Origin: Halichondria panicea
Taxonomy: Eukaryota > Porifera > Demospongiae > Suberitida > Halichondriidae
Assembly: GCF_963675165.1 (NCBI RefSeq)
Contig: NC_087389.1
Location: 220,001 to 284,000, forward strand
Direction: 5' to 3'
DNA length: 64,000 nucleotides
The stretch's first letter is position 1. Every line of letters starts with the position of its first letter. The notes under the pieces are model-generated. The model searched no databases. It saw only the letters and a list, made by a program, of their open reading frames with translations, and was not told where the DNA came from. The translations under genes were made by a program, and so were the position numbers. Shown here in pieces: positions 20,357 to 37,322 of this stretch.

Positions 20357-23300
20357 ATGAATAATTCACTCACGTTCAATACTAACGAAATAGCAGAAAG
20401 TATTAAAGGCAGAAAGCCTCCCTACAATTGCCCGGCATGTCAAAAGACCTATCGAAGTGCTACCGGACTGCTATACCACATTGGGCAAATTGGACCCCCA
20501 ATTAGTAATCCTCGCTGTCTCCTTGGTGAAGACTCCCCTCATCCTAGCCCTGCCTCAAGGTCTTGTCCTGGATCCCCTGCACCTGGGGGAACACCTGCCA
20601 CTGCTCGACGACGAGTTCCGAAACGAGAGCTAACATGGGCGGAGGCTCAACGCTTGGTGGAAGTTGAATTTGAAAATTCTTACAGACGTGTTGAAATCGA
20701 CAAAGAACTTGATATGAGCCTGCATAGTGAGGATGAAGGGGAAGGCTCGTGTAATAAAGGACGCTCTTCGAATACTCGTACTCACCATCCTGCACACAAA
20801 AGAGGGAGGGGCTCGAAAGGGGAAACCCCTAACCGTTCATCAAAGGCAAAGAACAAGGGAAAGCGAAAATCAAAGTTAAAAACACCTGGAAAAGGAAACG
20901 ATGGTATCATCCCCCTCCCTAAAGTTGAAGTTTCCATATTGGACGACGCAGACTCACAAGATGCACTTAGTAGAGAATCCTCGTATTTTCGATTTGTTGC
21001 TCAAACGACCGAAGATCTAGACGAGATGATCGAGTATGATATCGATGAGGAAGATAGTCGCTGGCTATCCCTACTTAACGAAGAACGACGCACTCAAGGT
21101 CATACTGTGGTGCCCCAAGAGGTGTTTGAGCTCATCATGGATCGATTGGAGAAGGAATGCTGTTTCGAGAGTCACTCGCTGCAAGGTGGAGCCGAACCCT
21201 TCAAGAACATGTACAATATCGACGAGAACGCTGTTTGTTGTATCTGTAACGATGGTGAGTGCCATAATACCAACGCTATTCTTTTCTGTGACATGTGTAA
21301 TCTAGCGGTGCATCAGGAGTGCTACGGTGTTCCCTACATCCCCGAGGGCCAATGGCTGTGTAGGAGATGTTTGCAGTCACCCTCAAGATCCGTAGATTGT
21401 GCTCTGTGCCCAAACAAAGGTGGAGGTTTCAAGCAGACCATTGACGGACGGTGGGCACATGTCATCTGTGCTATTTGGATCCCCGAAGTCCAATTCTCAA
21501 ATCCAGTGTTTTTGGAACCGATTGATGGCATCAACGATATCCCTTCTGCTCGCTGGAAACTCACTTGTTACATCTGTCGAAATCGAATGGGTGCAAGCAT
21601 ACAATGTGCCAAAGCCAACTGCTATGTTGCCTTCCATGTCACCTGTGCTCAACACGCCTCCCTCCACATGAAGGTTGCCATGGGTAAGAACGGAGAGATC
21701 GTTAAGACGGCATACTGCGACACCCACACACCTCCGGCTGTCAAAAAGAAAATGGAGAAGGCGAAATTGGAGAGGGGAGAGAACGACTCATCCAGTTCCA
21801 GTGAAAGTGAACAGGTGAGTGCACTACACTGTAAGCTAGTACAGTACATGTTGCAAGGACATTTGTTCTTTCATTTTGAGCAAAATAATAGTCTCTTATA
21901 GTTATTGAGAGCTAGCCTATCGTAATGTTTAATGGAATCAACTTACACATTTTCTCTCCACAGGTGGATGGGGCGACAGTAGAACCAACCGAGGGGGAGG
22001 AGGTCAAGATCAAGGAGAGCAAGGCCATCAAGAAGGCTCGTAAGAAAATGGCAGAGCGGAGAAATTCCATGGCCCCCATTGTCAACATTCCCTACATCCC
22101 TCAGCACAGGTGAGCTGGGTGTTGGTTCGTGTGTAGCAGCTTTTACTTCACTGCTATGTGATTGTTACATGTAGCTCTGTATTGATACATGTACACAGAA
22201 ACATTTGGTTAATACTGTGTCATTTGATCACCTGCTTAAGTTGTGTTTGTATACATTTAGCTGTTACGTCATCTTGTCCCACCCCACCGCACTCAGACTG
22301 GACCGTATTGTGAGCCACATCAACCTGCACAAGAAGTCGCAGTTCATCCCCCGGCTAGTGAGCTACTGGAAGCTGAAGAGACAATCTCGCAATGGAGTGC
22401 CCCTCCTGAGAAGACTCCAGGCCAACAACAAGGGACAGAGGACCTCCACTGTGGTAGGTTGATACTTCGTAATTATATTTGTGGGGTCTTATATGAAGTA
22501 TCACCAGCAGCCTAGAAAAGTAATATTGTGCCCCATTTTCCCCAGAACTTGACTGACGAGGAACTTGAGGTGATCAGTGAGCAGCTCACTCTCTGGAAGA
22601 ACCTCCGCCATGATCTGGAGCGGGCCAGGATGCTTGTGGAACTCGTGAGGAAGAGAGAGAAACTCAAGAGAGAACAGCTGAGATACTTGTACATGATCAA
22701 TGACCTCCAACTGCGACCCCTCGCCATGGTGATGAAGAGGATACTGGATCGACTGGGGAGGAAGGACCCGGCAGACATTTTTGGCGAACCCGTCTCTTCG
22801 GAGGAGGTGAGGATTGTGTGGTTAGCGCAATGGTGTTATAGATAGCTAGGCGATTGTTTTTTAATTTTGTGGGGCTGGAGTTGTTTGTCTTCTGTCTGTG
22901 GTGTGGTGTGGTCTAGCAATGTGATGCAACCTTATCAAAACCTTCATTTAAGGTACTGACCTGCATGTGTGTGTGTACAGCTTCCACCAAGTGCACCAGT
23001 AGTGCTTTTGGCTTCCACAATCCATTAGTGGAGGGAGGTAACTCTCCTTTGTTACTAGTGATGAGACTGCTGCCCTTCTTGTGACTGTTTTAATCCAGTA
23101 ATTATTACACCTCACACACAAACCCAGGTACCAGATTACCTGGACGTGATCAAACACCCGATGGACTTCAGTACTATGAGGAAGAAGGTTGAGAACAACC
23201 AGTACTCTAGTCTGGATAGTTTTGAGGAGGACTTCTACCATGTCTGGCACAATGCCACTATCTACAACCAGGCTGAAACCATCTACTACAAGGCGGCTTT

Positions 23301-26029
23301 ACGAATCAGAGATGCAGGTACAGCTATGTGTGTACAGTATAGGAGGTTTAGAAGGCAATATTGAAGCTACCTTGTTGTACATTTAGTGCTGTATATACAC
23401 AGGGGCACACTATTTTAAGAGTGCCCTCTTTCTGCATATTCTAACTACCCCCACCCCTCACTCTCACCCCCACCCCTTCTCCAGGCTCGGTGATCCTACA
23501 GCAGGCTAGAGAGCAGCTGGCCAGTGCTGGAGTGAGCTCTGTGACTGGCCTGCACGAGCCTGAGGTACAAGAGCCCCCTCCCCTCACCCCCAACACCCTC
23601 GCACGATCCTCCAGTAACGAGCACATAAACCTCCTAGATGAACACGGTGAGTTACACACACACATGCACATTGTGGACTGAGAAACGCCTCCAATGACAA
23701 AAAGGGGGTGGATTTTGGACCATTTCTGTGCCCTCTTTTATGCTGGTAGTATTCGTTTATTATGGACTGTAGCGTGCATATACTCATACTCTTGTTTCAT
23801 TCCCCACAGACATTGGTGAGCCTGGCTCTAGTGGTGGTGGGGGTGGTTTTCGGCCTCGGAACTTCAGCACAACGAGCCTCTCAATGGATGAGCAGGTGGA
23901 GATACTTCAGGAGCAGTTGGAGCTGGCTCAGGCACAGTACACGGGAACCACCAAGAGGTCACGCGTTAAGAATCTTAAGAGAGAGCTGGTCTCGGTGAGG
24001 AGGCAGCAAAAGAACCAGCTAAAAAAGGCTAGAAACTCAGGTAGGTGTGAATTTTCATTTTACTAATACATGTGTACCGTATAGTTTGAGGGTATAAAAT
24101 TTCACAGAATGACTGTTAAAAAGGTTTTCGCGGAATAGCAGCCTTTCTGCAGCATGCATGCATGCGATATTAAATTCGTGGGTATAAATGTTCGCGGTAG
24201 ATGCGTAATCAGCGAAAACCACAAAGATTTATACCCTCGAAATATACCCACTATACGGTATATTATACTGTACGTGTAGCCCCATCAGTTCCACGTACAT
24301 GACTGTACATGTACCCCCAGGCTTTATCTACATGTGTACCTGTGCAGTATCAGCTTGCTGTAAATATCGTCTGCGCACTGTATTAAATCATTGTACCCTC
24401 TAATCTGCCTCCCATCTTGCAGACACTGATGAGCCTCCCAATTCTCCGAAAAGGCGTCGTGCTCCAAGCATTCCTCGCAATGCCGAGGAACTAGCCAGTC
24501 ACCTCATTCACGGTAGTCTACGTATGACAGCCAGTCGACAGCAAATCCTCTCTCACTCCGGAATCAAACTCGAAGAGAGGGCCAACGCGCTTCAGGAGGA
24601 AGAGAGAGAAAAGGAAAGGCTGAAAGAGACGATTGAGACACAACATAATGATGTGTTTGTCCAGTCTAAAGGTGTGATCGTATCCTCTGACGGAGAAGAT
24701 GATTCCAACACTGGAGAGAGTAGTAGCGATTACGAATCAGAGTCGGATTCTAAATCAAACGTTGTGCCTCGAAAACGAACGAGATCGGCCGGTTCATCTT
24801 CTAAACGGCCAATGCAGTCGAGAGCTCTTATCAAGAAGAGCACATCTGATTCTCGTGTGGCTGAGTTGATCCCGGAGCAGTCTCACAAACGAACGAGAGC
24901 TCCTACTAACAGACAAAACGGTTCAAGTCAATCTCGATCAAAGCTTTCTGACGGAATCTGGGGCAGCGAATCTCAACCAGAAGATGTACATGTAAGTGGC
25001 TCTCGACACTCTAAACGAAGACAGCGACTGAACAGCAGTGGTGCCTATGCCACAAGTACCTCTGAAGTGGAACCGGAATCAACTGTGAATGGATTCAATA
25101 CGTTCCCTCCACTGTCTTCATTCCATACTACGACGATACCCAAACTAAATCCAGCGAGACACATCCCGTCGATGCCCTCCATAACAAGAACTAGAAGGCA
25201 GAGTAACTCCTCATCGCAGTACGAGATGGGTGGTGAGGACTACAGTAGTGAACACTTGTCTGACAGCCATCACATCCCCAGTGCTAGTAGCCTGGAGGAC
25301 CTCACTGCAACTGATGTCCTACACAAGAGAAAATTGCTCAAGAAGGCTGGTAAGAAAAGGAAAAGTGGCTACAGGAGTGAGAGTGAGAAGAAGAAAAAGA
25401 GGAGACTAACCTCAGAGTCATCTGATGCTGCTAGTCTGGGTGGAGAGCTGATGACTGCTCGCCCGGTGAACGGTCTGGTCGTAAATGGAGAGCAGCAGAA
25501 TGAGATCAAGCCTCTGGATCTAGTCTGGGCCAAGTGTAGGGGTTACCCCTCCTATCCTGCTCTGGTGAGTCAGTCAGTATGTCATGTGTGTACTAGCTGT
25601 CATGTGTAGGGGTTACCCCTCCTATCCTGCTCTGGTGAGTCAGTCAGTATGTCATGTGTGTACTAGCTGTCATGTGTACATTCGTTACTAGCTGCTTTTC
25701 GAACTAACACTTTAGCCATAATTATCTGTACATCACGTCATGTATAATATTTATAAGGTCCGTAGTAGTATACATGTAGTATCGTGTAGTCCTCAGCACA
25801 GTGTAATGGTTGACTTGGCCATTTTGTTGATTAATTATGTGTCCATTAACTTGTCATACATGGACTGTTCATTGTTTTGTTAGGTGATTGACCCAGACAT
25901 TCCTAAGAAAGGACTGACTATCAGCGGTGAGAAGATACAGGCTCCCTCTAACGAGGTGTTGCAGTTGAGAGGGGCCAACCCGACTTCCACCTACCTTGTC
26001 CGCTTCTTCGATGGGAGGCGCACTTGGTG

Positions 26030-26065
<36 letters not shown>

Positions 26066-26638
26066 CATGCGCGTGTGTGTGCGTGCGTGTGTGTGTGCGT
26101 GCGTGCGTGTGTGTGTGTGTGTGTGTGTACGTGCGTGTGTGTGCGTGCGTGCGTGTGTGCGTGTGTGCGTGCGTGCGTGCGTGTGTGCGTGCGTGCCTTA
26201 ATTCCCACCTCTCAGCCAAGTGTGTTATACATGTCTTACAGTACATGTGCAATTTGCCCTGCAGTATTCAATAGTGGTGTGTAATACTGTAATAAATTTA
26301 CACAACAGAACGTTAGTTTGAAGAAATCACATTGTGGCCAATAATTGATTGATTGTTTTTATCCTTGTGTGTACACTTTTCACCTGAGACGTACTAATTA
26401 CCTCTCCCATTCTCCACCATGCAGGCAATGGCTACCTCCTGAAAAGATAGAGCCACTGGGAGTGAGTGAAGCCTCTGACCACAGCAAGATGGCGCTCAGT
26501 GGGAGCAGTAAGCGCTCTGTCAAGGAGGCCTTCAACAGAGCCATCAAGTATCAGCAACGAGTCTCCAGGCAACAAGTGATTCAAGAATCAAACAATGACT
26601 CCAGTGCAGATGTATGTATTCAGCAACAGAAACTCTAA
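20357..26638 (+). CDS. BRPF1: BRPF1/BRD1-type scaffold of MYST acetyltransferase complexes
   Basis: Ten exons (20357-21814, 21964-22109, 22297-22453, 22546-22806, 23128-23317, 23485-23646, 23810-24040, 24423-25564, 25884-26026, 26425-26638) give 1367 residues. Order: C2H2 finger (about 25-45, [12 protein letters not shown]), EPL-like region (about 200-290), PHD1 ([20 protein letters not shown]), zinc knuckle and PHD2 ([20 protein letters not shown] onward), bromodomain (about 590-740, with the acetyl-lysine Asn in [13 protein letters not shown]), a Ser-rich linker with basic patches, and a C-terminal PWWP ([17 protein letters not shown] through [12 protein letters not shown]). BRPF proteins link MOZ/MORF and HBO1 to ING5 and MEAF6 on chromatin. 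Vertebrates have BRPF1-3; a single pro-orthologue is likely. The terminal codons are provisional, because a GTATGT donor near 26611 could lead to another end. Confidence 0.93.
24075..24260. mobile_element. MITE-like palindromic element, family A (copy 2)
   Basis: It lies in a BRPF intron. It starts TACCGTATAGTTTGAGGGTA and ends with CCCTCGAAATATACCCACTA followed by TACGGTA. It shares the GCAGCCTTTCTGCAGCATGC interior with the element at 11178-11395 in inverted orientation, so the two are one family. Confidence 0.7.
25538..25677 (+). repeat. 70-bp tandem duplication spanning a BRPF 5' splice site
   Basis: Two apparently identical 70-bp copies lie head to tail. Each includes the last exon bases (GGGGTTACCCCTCCTATCCT, then GCTCTG) and the donor GTGAGT. 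The donors are at 25565 and 25635. Only the first is compatible with the protein: reading on from it meets a TAG before the second donor. Confidence 0.9.
26033..26195. repeat. (GT)n microsatellite directly after a BRPF donor
   Basis: About 160 bp of GT/GC dinucleotides begin a few bases after the 5' splice site of the intron that splits the PWWP domain. The open frames here are low-complexity artefacts. Confidence 0.9.
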
Positions 26639-26968
26639 ATAAACCTCCCCTTTAGATTGACCCTTTTTTCATACTTATGATACTCACACCCACTCACCCA
26701 CTCACTCACTCACTACCATCATTTCAGTTCATGTATTATACTGTACCACATGATTTCTATACATTCCTTGTTTACTGTCACTGCTACGAGCACACATTTC
26801 TCTCATGCAGTCTCAATATTTTGAACTCAGTGTAAGAATATCTATATACTCTATGATTCCTACTAATACATATCTGATCAATTATAGCATTTCCATATGA
26901 TTATCTAAACTCTTAATTGAAAAAAATTGCTCATTATTATTTTTTCAAGAAGTGATATATACGTGTAG
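26639..26968. other. Convergent intergenic region, BRPF and GTF3C6 3' ends
   Basis: No gene is seen. The two genes converge here. The region is AT-rich and contains short CACT repeats at about 26690-26713. It presumably holds both 3' UTRs. Confidence 0.5.
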
Positions 26969-29900
26969 TCAACAAATGTTCATTGCATGAGAAGGAAGAG
27001 TTTGTGTGGATGGTGAATCAGTCTTCCTCTGAGGGGGCTCTGTAATATCTGTTCCTTCGTAGTCAGTCGCTTCCTCTGTACTATTCTCGTCACCAGTAGG
27101 GGGTACATCTGTATCTTCATGGGGGGTCTCTTTAGGCTTCAAAATCACTCTGCTCATGGTCAATTTCTTGTTAGTCTTGCAAATGTAATTCAACTTCTTC
27201 CCTGCATATAATTATAGACAAACATTGGTGATGTAATGTATTAACTTGACGCCATAGGCACCTTTATCTTGTTCAAACACCATTGTTGTGCCTACGATGT
27301 CTTCGTAGTTGCCCTTAAACAGGTACTGGTCCAGCTGCAGCATAGGCTCAGGGGAGTCCATACCCTGAGGGGAAATGGGAGCATTAGCCATTTCACACAC
27401 AACACACACACATAAATACTAGTGGTACATCTACAGGTAGCCATTCAATGCCTACCAGGATGCTACAAGTGTCCCTGCAGGCTAGGATAGGTTCCTCAGC
27501 ATTGGGTAGTCCCTTGAGCTCTACCAGGAGAATCACCTGCACACAATCACAGAGTACAGTAAACTAACTTTGATCTCACCTCCTCAGCTGTTGTAAAAGA
27601 TGGAATGCGAAATGAACTGGAATATGGAACGGAATATGGGACGACAGATATGAAGAGCAAGCATTATACTATCTTCACGGTTGACACAACACAGTTAATA
27701 TATCCAGGGAATTCAAGTTAGGGCAGCTGAAATTGAGGGGGGGGGGGGGTTACAGTTGAATACCTTTCAACAGCCGTAACTTTAGTATCGTTAATCCAAG
27801 TTTAAAAATGTTATGATTTTCTGAAAGAGACCTTTCAAATGGTATCATCAATTTCATATTTGGGAGATAAAAAAATTGCTAATTTCGGCCCAATACCATG
27901 GATTATTATAGCCCATGGTCCATAGCCGAAAAATGACAATTATGGCCCCAACAAAATTTTAGATTTAAACACATAATTTGAAAGATCTCTTTCAGAAAAT
28001 CATAAAAATGTTGACATTGGATCAACAGTACTAAAGTTATGGCTGTTGTTCAATACAAGCCCCCCCCCCCCTGCTGTTTAATCGGTTCGGGGACTCTTTC
28101 AGCTGTCATAACTTGAATTCCGTAGATCTAATTTCAACGGTTTTACAATTTTCTGAAAGCTTAGAAAGAGACCTTTCAAATGGTGTTATCAAAGTTCGTA
28201 TTTGGGAGATGAAAAAATTTGCCAATTTCGGCCCAATATCATGGATTATAAGCCCATGGTCCATAGCTGAAAAATGACAATTATGGCCCCAACAAAATTT
28301 TAGATTTTAAACACGTAGTTTGAAAGGTCTCTTTCTAAGCTTTCAGAAAATCATAAAAATTTTGACATCGGATCAACTGTACTGAAGTTATGGCTGTTGA
28401 AAGACACCCCCCCTCCGTTTAATTAATGATTTTGGGAATCTTTCAGCTGCCATAACTTGAATTCTGTGGATCGAAAATCAAAAATTTTAGGTTTTTCTGA
28501 AAGCTTAGAAAGAGACCTTTCAAATGGTACCGTCAAAGTTGATATTCAAGAGATAAAAGTATTTGCTAATTTGGCGATACCATGGTCCGAGGCCGAAAAA
28601 TGACAAATTAGGGCCCCAATGAAATTTTGGATCGAAACACATCGTTTGAAAGGTAATTTTCTAAGCTTTCAGAACATCATAAAAATTTTGACATTGGATC
28701 AACTGTACTGAAGTTATGGCTGTTTGAAAGACACCCCCCCCTCCGTTTAATTAATGATTTTTTCAGCAGCCATAACTTGAATTTTGTGGATCGAAAATCA
28801 AAAATTTTAGGTTATTCTGAAAGCTTAGAAAGAGACCTTTCAAATGGTACCATCAAAGTTGATATTCGAGAGATACAAGTATTTGCCAATTTGGTGATAC
28901 CATGGATTATAGCTCATGGTCCGAGGCCGAAAAATGACAAATTAGGGCCCCAATGAAATTTTGGATCGAAACACATCATTTGAAAGGTAATTTTCTAAGC
29001 TTTCAGAACATCATAAAAATTTTGACATTGGATCAACTGTACTGAAGTTATGGCTGTTTGAAAGACACCCCCCCTCCATTTAATTAATGATTTTTTCAGC
29101 AGCCATAACTTGAATTTTGTGGATCAAAAATCAAAAATTTTAGGTTATTCTGAAAGCTTAGAAAGAGACCTTTCAAATGGTACCATCAAAGTTGATATTC
29201 GCGAGATAAAAGTATTTGCCAATTTGGCGATACCATGGATTATAGCCCATGGTCCGAGGCCGAAAAATGACAAATTAGGGCCCCAATGAAATTTTGGATC
29301 GAAACACATCTTTTGAAAGGTAATTTTCTAAGCTTTCAGAAAATCATAAAAATTTTGACATCGGATCAACTGTACTGAAGTTATGGCTGTTGAAAGACAC
29401 CCCCCACCTCCGTTTAATTAATGATTTTGGGAATCTTTCAGCTGCCATAACTTGAATTCTGTGGATCGAAAATCAGAAAGAGACCTTTCAAATGGTACCA
29501 TCAAAGTTGATATTCGAGAGGCATTTGCCAATTTGGCGATACCATGGATTATATTATATAGCCCATGGTCCATAGCCAAAAAATGACAATTATGGCCCCA
29601 ACAAAATTTTAGATTTTAAACACGTAGTTTGAAAGGTCTCTTTCTAAGCTTTCAGAAAATCATAAAAATTTTAACATTGGATCAACAGTACTAAAGTTAT
29701 GGCTGTTGTTCAACTACAAGCCCCCCCCCCCCCCCCCCCGCTGTTTAATTGGTTCGGGGACTCTTTCAGCTGTCATAACTTGAATTCCGTAGATCCAATT
29801 TCAACGGTTTTACAATTTTCTGAAAGTATAATCTAAACTTATTAAAATTTTAGAAAGTATAGTGTGTCAACCATAAAGACACTAATGCTTGCTCTTCATA

Positions 29901-30002
29901 TCTGTGTTCCATATTCCATTTCATTCCGCATTCCTCCATTCACAACATGCCCACCTCCTCTTCCCATTCATCAGATATACTTGAATCAGTCAACTCTTCC
30001 AT
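26969..30002 (-). CDS. GTF3C6: TFIIIC subunit 6 (GTF3C6/TFIIIC35)
   Basis: Four exons sum to 154 codons: 29955-30002, 27456-27536, 27262-27364, 26969-27201. Exon 1 encodes MEELTDSSISDEWEEE and joins in phase 0 to VILLVELKGLPNAEEPIL, matching the acidic stretch then VLVELSG of human GTF3C6. Later motifs LQLDQYLFKGNYEDIVGTTM and KKLTMSRVIL also match. The subunit belongs to the RNA polymerase III factor TFIIIC and forms its Tfc7-like beta-barrel region. Intron 1 (about 2.4 kb) is occupied by a palindromic satellite. Exon 1 is inferred from frame and similarity across that array. The gene diverges from the one at 30093, with 90 bp between start codons. Confidence 0.88.
27578..29954. repeat. Palindromic satellite array with inverted-repeat flanks in GTF3C6 intron 1
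   Basis: Six full and one partial unit of about 300-350 bp lie in tandem (units near 27768, 28100, 28445, 28772, 29098, 29440, then a partial from 29770). Each unit is itself an imperfect palindrome: the left arm runs CATAACTTGAATTCTGTGGA to AGAGACCTTTCAAATGGT, the right arm is its reverse complement ending GTACTGAAGTTATGGCTGTT, around a centre containing CCATGGATTATAGCCCATGG. Units are separated by C-rich runs. The whole array is bounded by a separate inverted repeat (27595-27700 against 29865-29945, sharing TAATGCTTGCTCTTCATATC). No coding capacity. Confidence 0.88.
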
Positions 30003-30092
30003 TGCATGCTTATCTCAGTAGCTGGGTAATTACCATATCCAGCCCCGCCCATTTATAATTCTGCAGTGCTGCTGAGCTCAGTGACTGCAGAA
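30003..30092. promoter_or_regulatory. Compact divergent promoter, GTF3C6 and coiled-coil gene
   Basis: Only 90 bp separate the two start codons. The region contains GCCCCGCCC (an Sp1-type GC box on an AT-rich background) near 30042-30051. No TATA box is clear. Confidence 0.4.
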
Positions 30093-30831
30093 ATGGAGCC
30101 TAGACAGAAGACAAGTCGAGCTAGAGTCTGGCAGAAGGAATGGGAGAGCATGCCTTGGGACAATACGAGAAGAACTGCTTGTACAGAGACGACAGACCCA
30201 ACCTTTCAAGCACAATCTGAGCGGATTGGCAACAAAAGATGTGCAAAAATGGAGAAGTACAAAGACTACCAAGTGTTCTATTATGGATCAGAGAGGGAAA
30301 AGGCAGTGAGAAAGTAAGACCGCAACTGTAAAAGCAGTACGATAGATCTAGTTTGTGGCACACTGTATAAACTTGGCTATGTTTTAATACTCTGATCTAT
30401 TTATCGATATTCATGCAGGAGTCATCTTCGTGATGAGCTAAAAATGCAACTGGGCCAGATTGAAAACCCTCGCCACTTGTTTGCTAAGAGTTTTGAAGAG
30501 TCAGATAAACTAGCTGAAGAAGAGAGACAAAATACGATCAAAGACAACGAGGCTCAAGTGGAAAAGAGAAAATTCCTATCCCAGTTCAGAGATGAAAATA
30601 AAATGGTGATAGAAGTGCTACCTTTACTAATTCACACCTATTAGCATGAGAAGTATTTCCCTGAACTGCGTTTGTTCCGATTAGTGTGAGGTTTTTAACT
30701 GATGCCTGCCCATGCAGCTAATTGAAGTACATGCTGCCCAGAGGAAAGCAGAGAGAAGAGCTGAACGGGACGCAGACAAGCAGCGTATGGAAGAGACTAA
30801 CCCAATCAACTGGAGCCATACCTTGTGGTAG
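30093..30831 (+). CDS. Small charged coiled-coil protein, unrecognised
   Basis: Three exons (30093-30313, 30419-30605, 30718-30831) encode 173 residues with consistent phases. The protein is almost entirely charged helix (RHLFAKSFEESDKLAEEERQ and AAQRKAERRAERDADKQRME) and ends NPINWSHTLW. Small proteins of this build are common among axonemal inner-arm or MIP-type ciliary proteins, but I cannot name the family. The divergent partner is GTF3C6. Confidence 0.75.
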
Positions 30832-31088
30832 TGGTAGCTATACTTAAGAACCGATGGCTTAATTTCTTACATTATAAGTTTCTCAATCATAATTATCAGA
30901 TCAAAATAGACTTGTTGAATATGAGTCAGAAATGAATTGCCTTGAACAAAATAAGACACACACACACACGCGCACATAATAAAGGTGTGAATACACATAC
31001 ACATAATGCAGGAGAGAACATTGGTGGGTGGGGAATTAGTACAATCATACGTGCACACACACACACACACACAGACATAGACAAATAA

Positions 31089-36501
<5,413 letters not shown>

Positions 36502-37322
36502 CTTAATGTTGTAACTCTTGCACTGTTGATTGATCCACTGTAGGTCATTAAAATAACATTAATGCTTATTCTATCTTGTCTGGTAGGATGAGCTCGAACC
36601 AGTAACCTTTACTTGCACTGCCAGTATACTATTTACAGTCTAATAGGTGTACAAGTACAACAGATCATGTGATGAATAATACCTACTACAGGAAACAAAC
36701 TGGTCATGAATACTGTTATAGCTATCTGCAATAAAATATTGGATCTGATCTGCTAGCTACCACATTACAAGGCCCTCCTCTTGCACACTCAACACATGCA
36801 CAGCCATTACAAGGCCCTCCTCTTGCACACTCAACACATGCACAGCCATTACAAGGCCCTCCTCTTGCACACTCAATGCACAGCCATTACAAGGCCCTCC
36901 TCTTGCACACTCAACACATGCACAGCCATTACAAGGCCCTCCTCTTGCACACTTTATAGACTACTAAACTTGTGTCTCAGTAAAATTAAACAGATAGACT
37001 CTATGTTACTGGACAATTGGAGCCTGGTTTAGTACAAACGTATACATCATTTACATAGTACCGGTAACTCAATTCTTGTCCCCCCCAACACTGATCTGAA
37101 TCAGTAACGGAAACAGTCTTGTCCTTAAACAAACAAATGCAGTGACTCCTACCAGTACCAATGCATGCTCTACATTCCTCAGTACTGCAACCAATGTCTA
37201 TATAGAGTAATGGTCAAATATGGTAACTCCTGGTATCTTGACAGTAAGAGCTGCTGCAAAGTATGTTTAATTAGTCATCAAAAACAGCTGCAATCATCAG
37301 ACATAGGAGATATTGATAGTTC
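36502..37322. repeat. Intergenic region with five copies of a 42-bp repeat
   Basis: Between the sorting-nexin start codon and the THUMPD3 stop there is no gene. A tandem repeat (unit ACAAGGCCCTCCTCTTGCAC then ACTCAACACATGCACAGCCATT) occurs five times from about 36768 to 36952, with the third copy shortened by a few bases. An open frame through it is an artefact. The rest looks unremarkable. Confidence 0.8.

Noticed and set aside
25565-25634. Alternative BRPF exon end at the second duplicated donor
   Set aside because: It would include an in-frame TAG and break the PWWP domain, so I kept the first donor in the model.
25869-26284. Open frames rich in Thr-His or Cys-Val
   Set aside because: Artefacts of the (GT)n microsatellite, as are those at 34805-35243 and 61612-61948.
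27577-27700. A possible extra GTF3C6 exon ending SFTTAEE before a GTGAG donor
   Set aside because: It has no start codon before an in-frame stop and lies at the inverted-repeat flank. The exon at 29955-30002 joins directly in phase 0 and better matches the acidic N-terminus of the family.
27720-29830. Coding potential or a transposase in the GTF3C6 intron
   Set aside because: No frame of useful length or motif; the region is purely palindromic satellite.
36781-37032. An 83-codon frame with repeated HMHSHYKALLLHTQ
   Set aside because: It is the 42-bp tandem repeat translated; there are no splice signals or homology.
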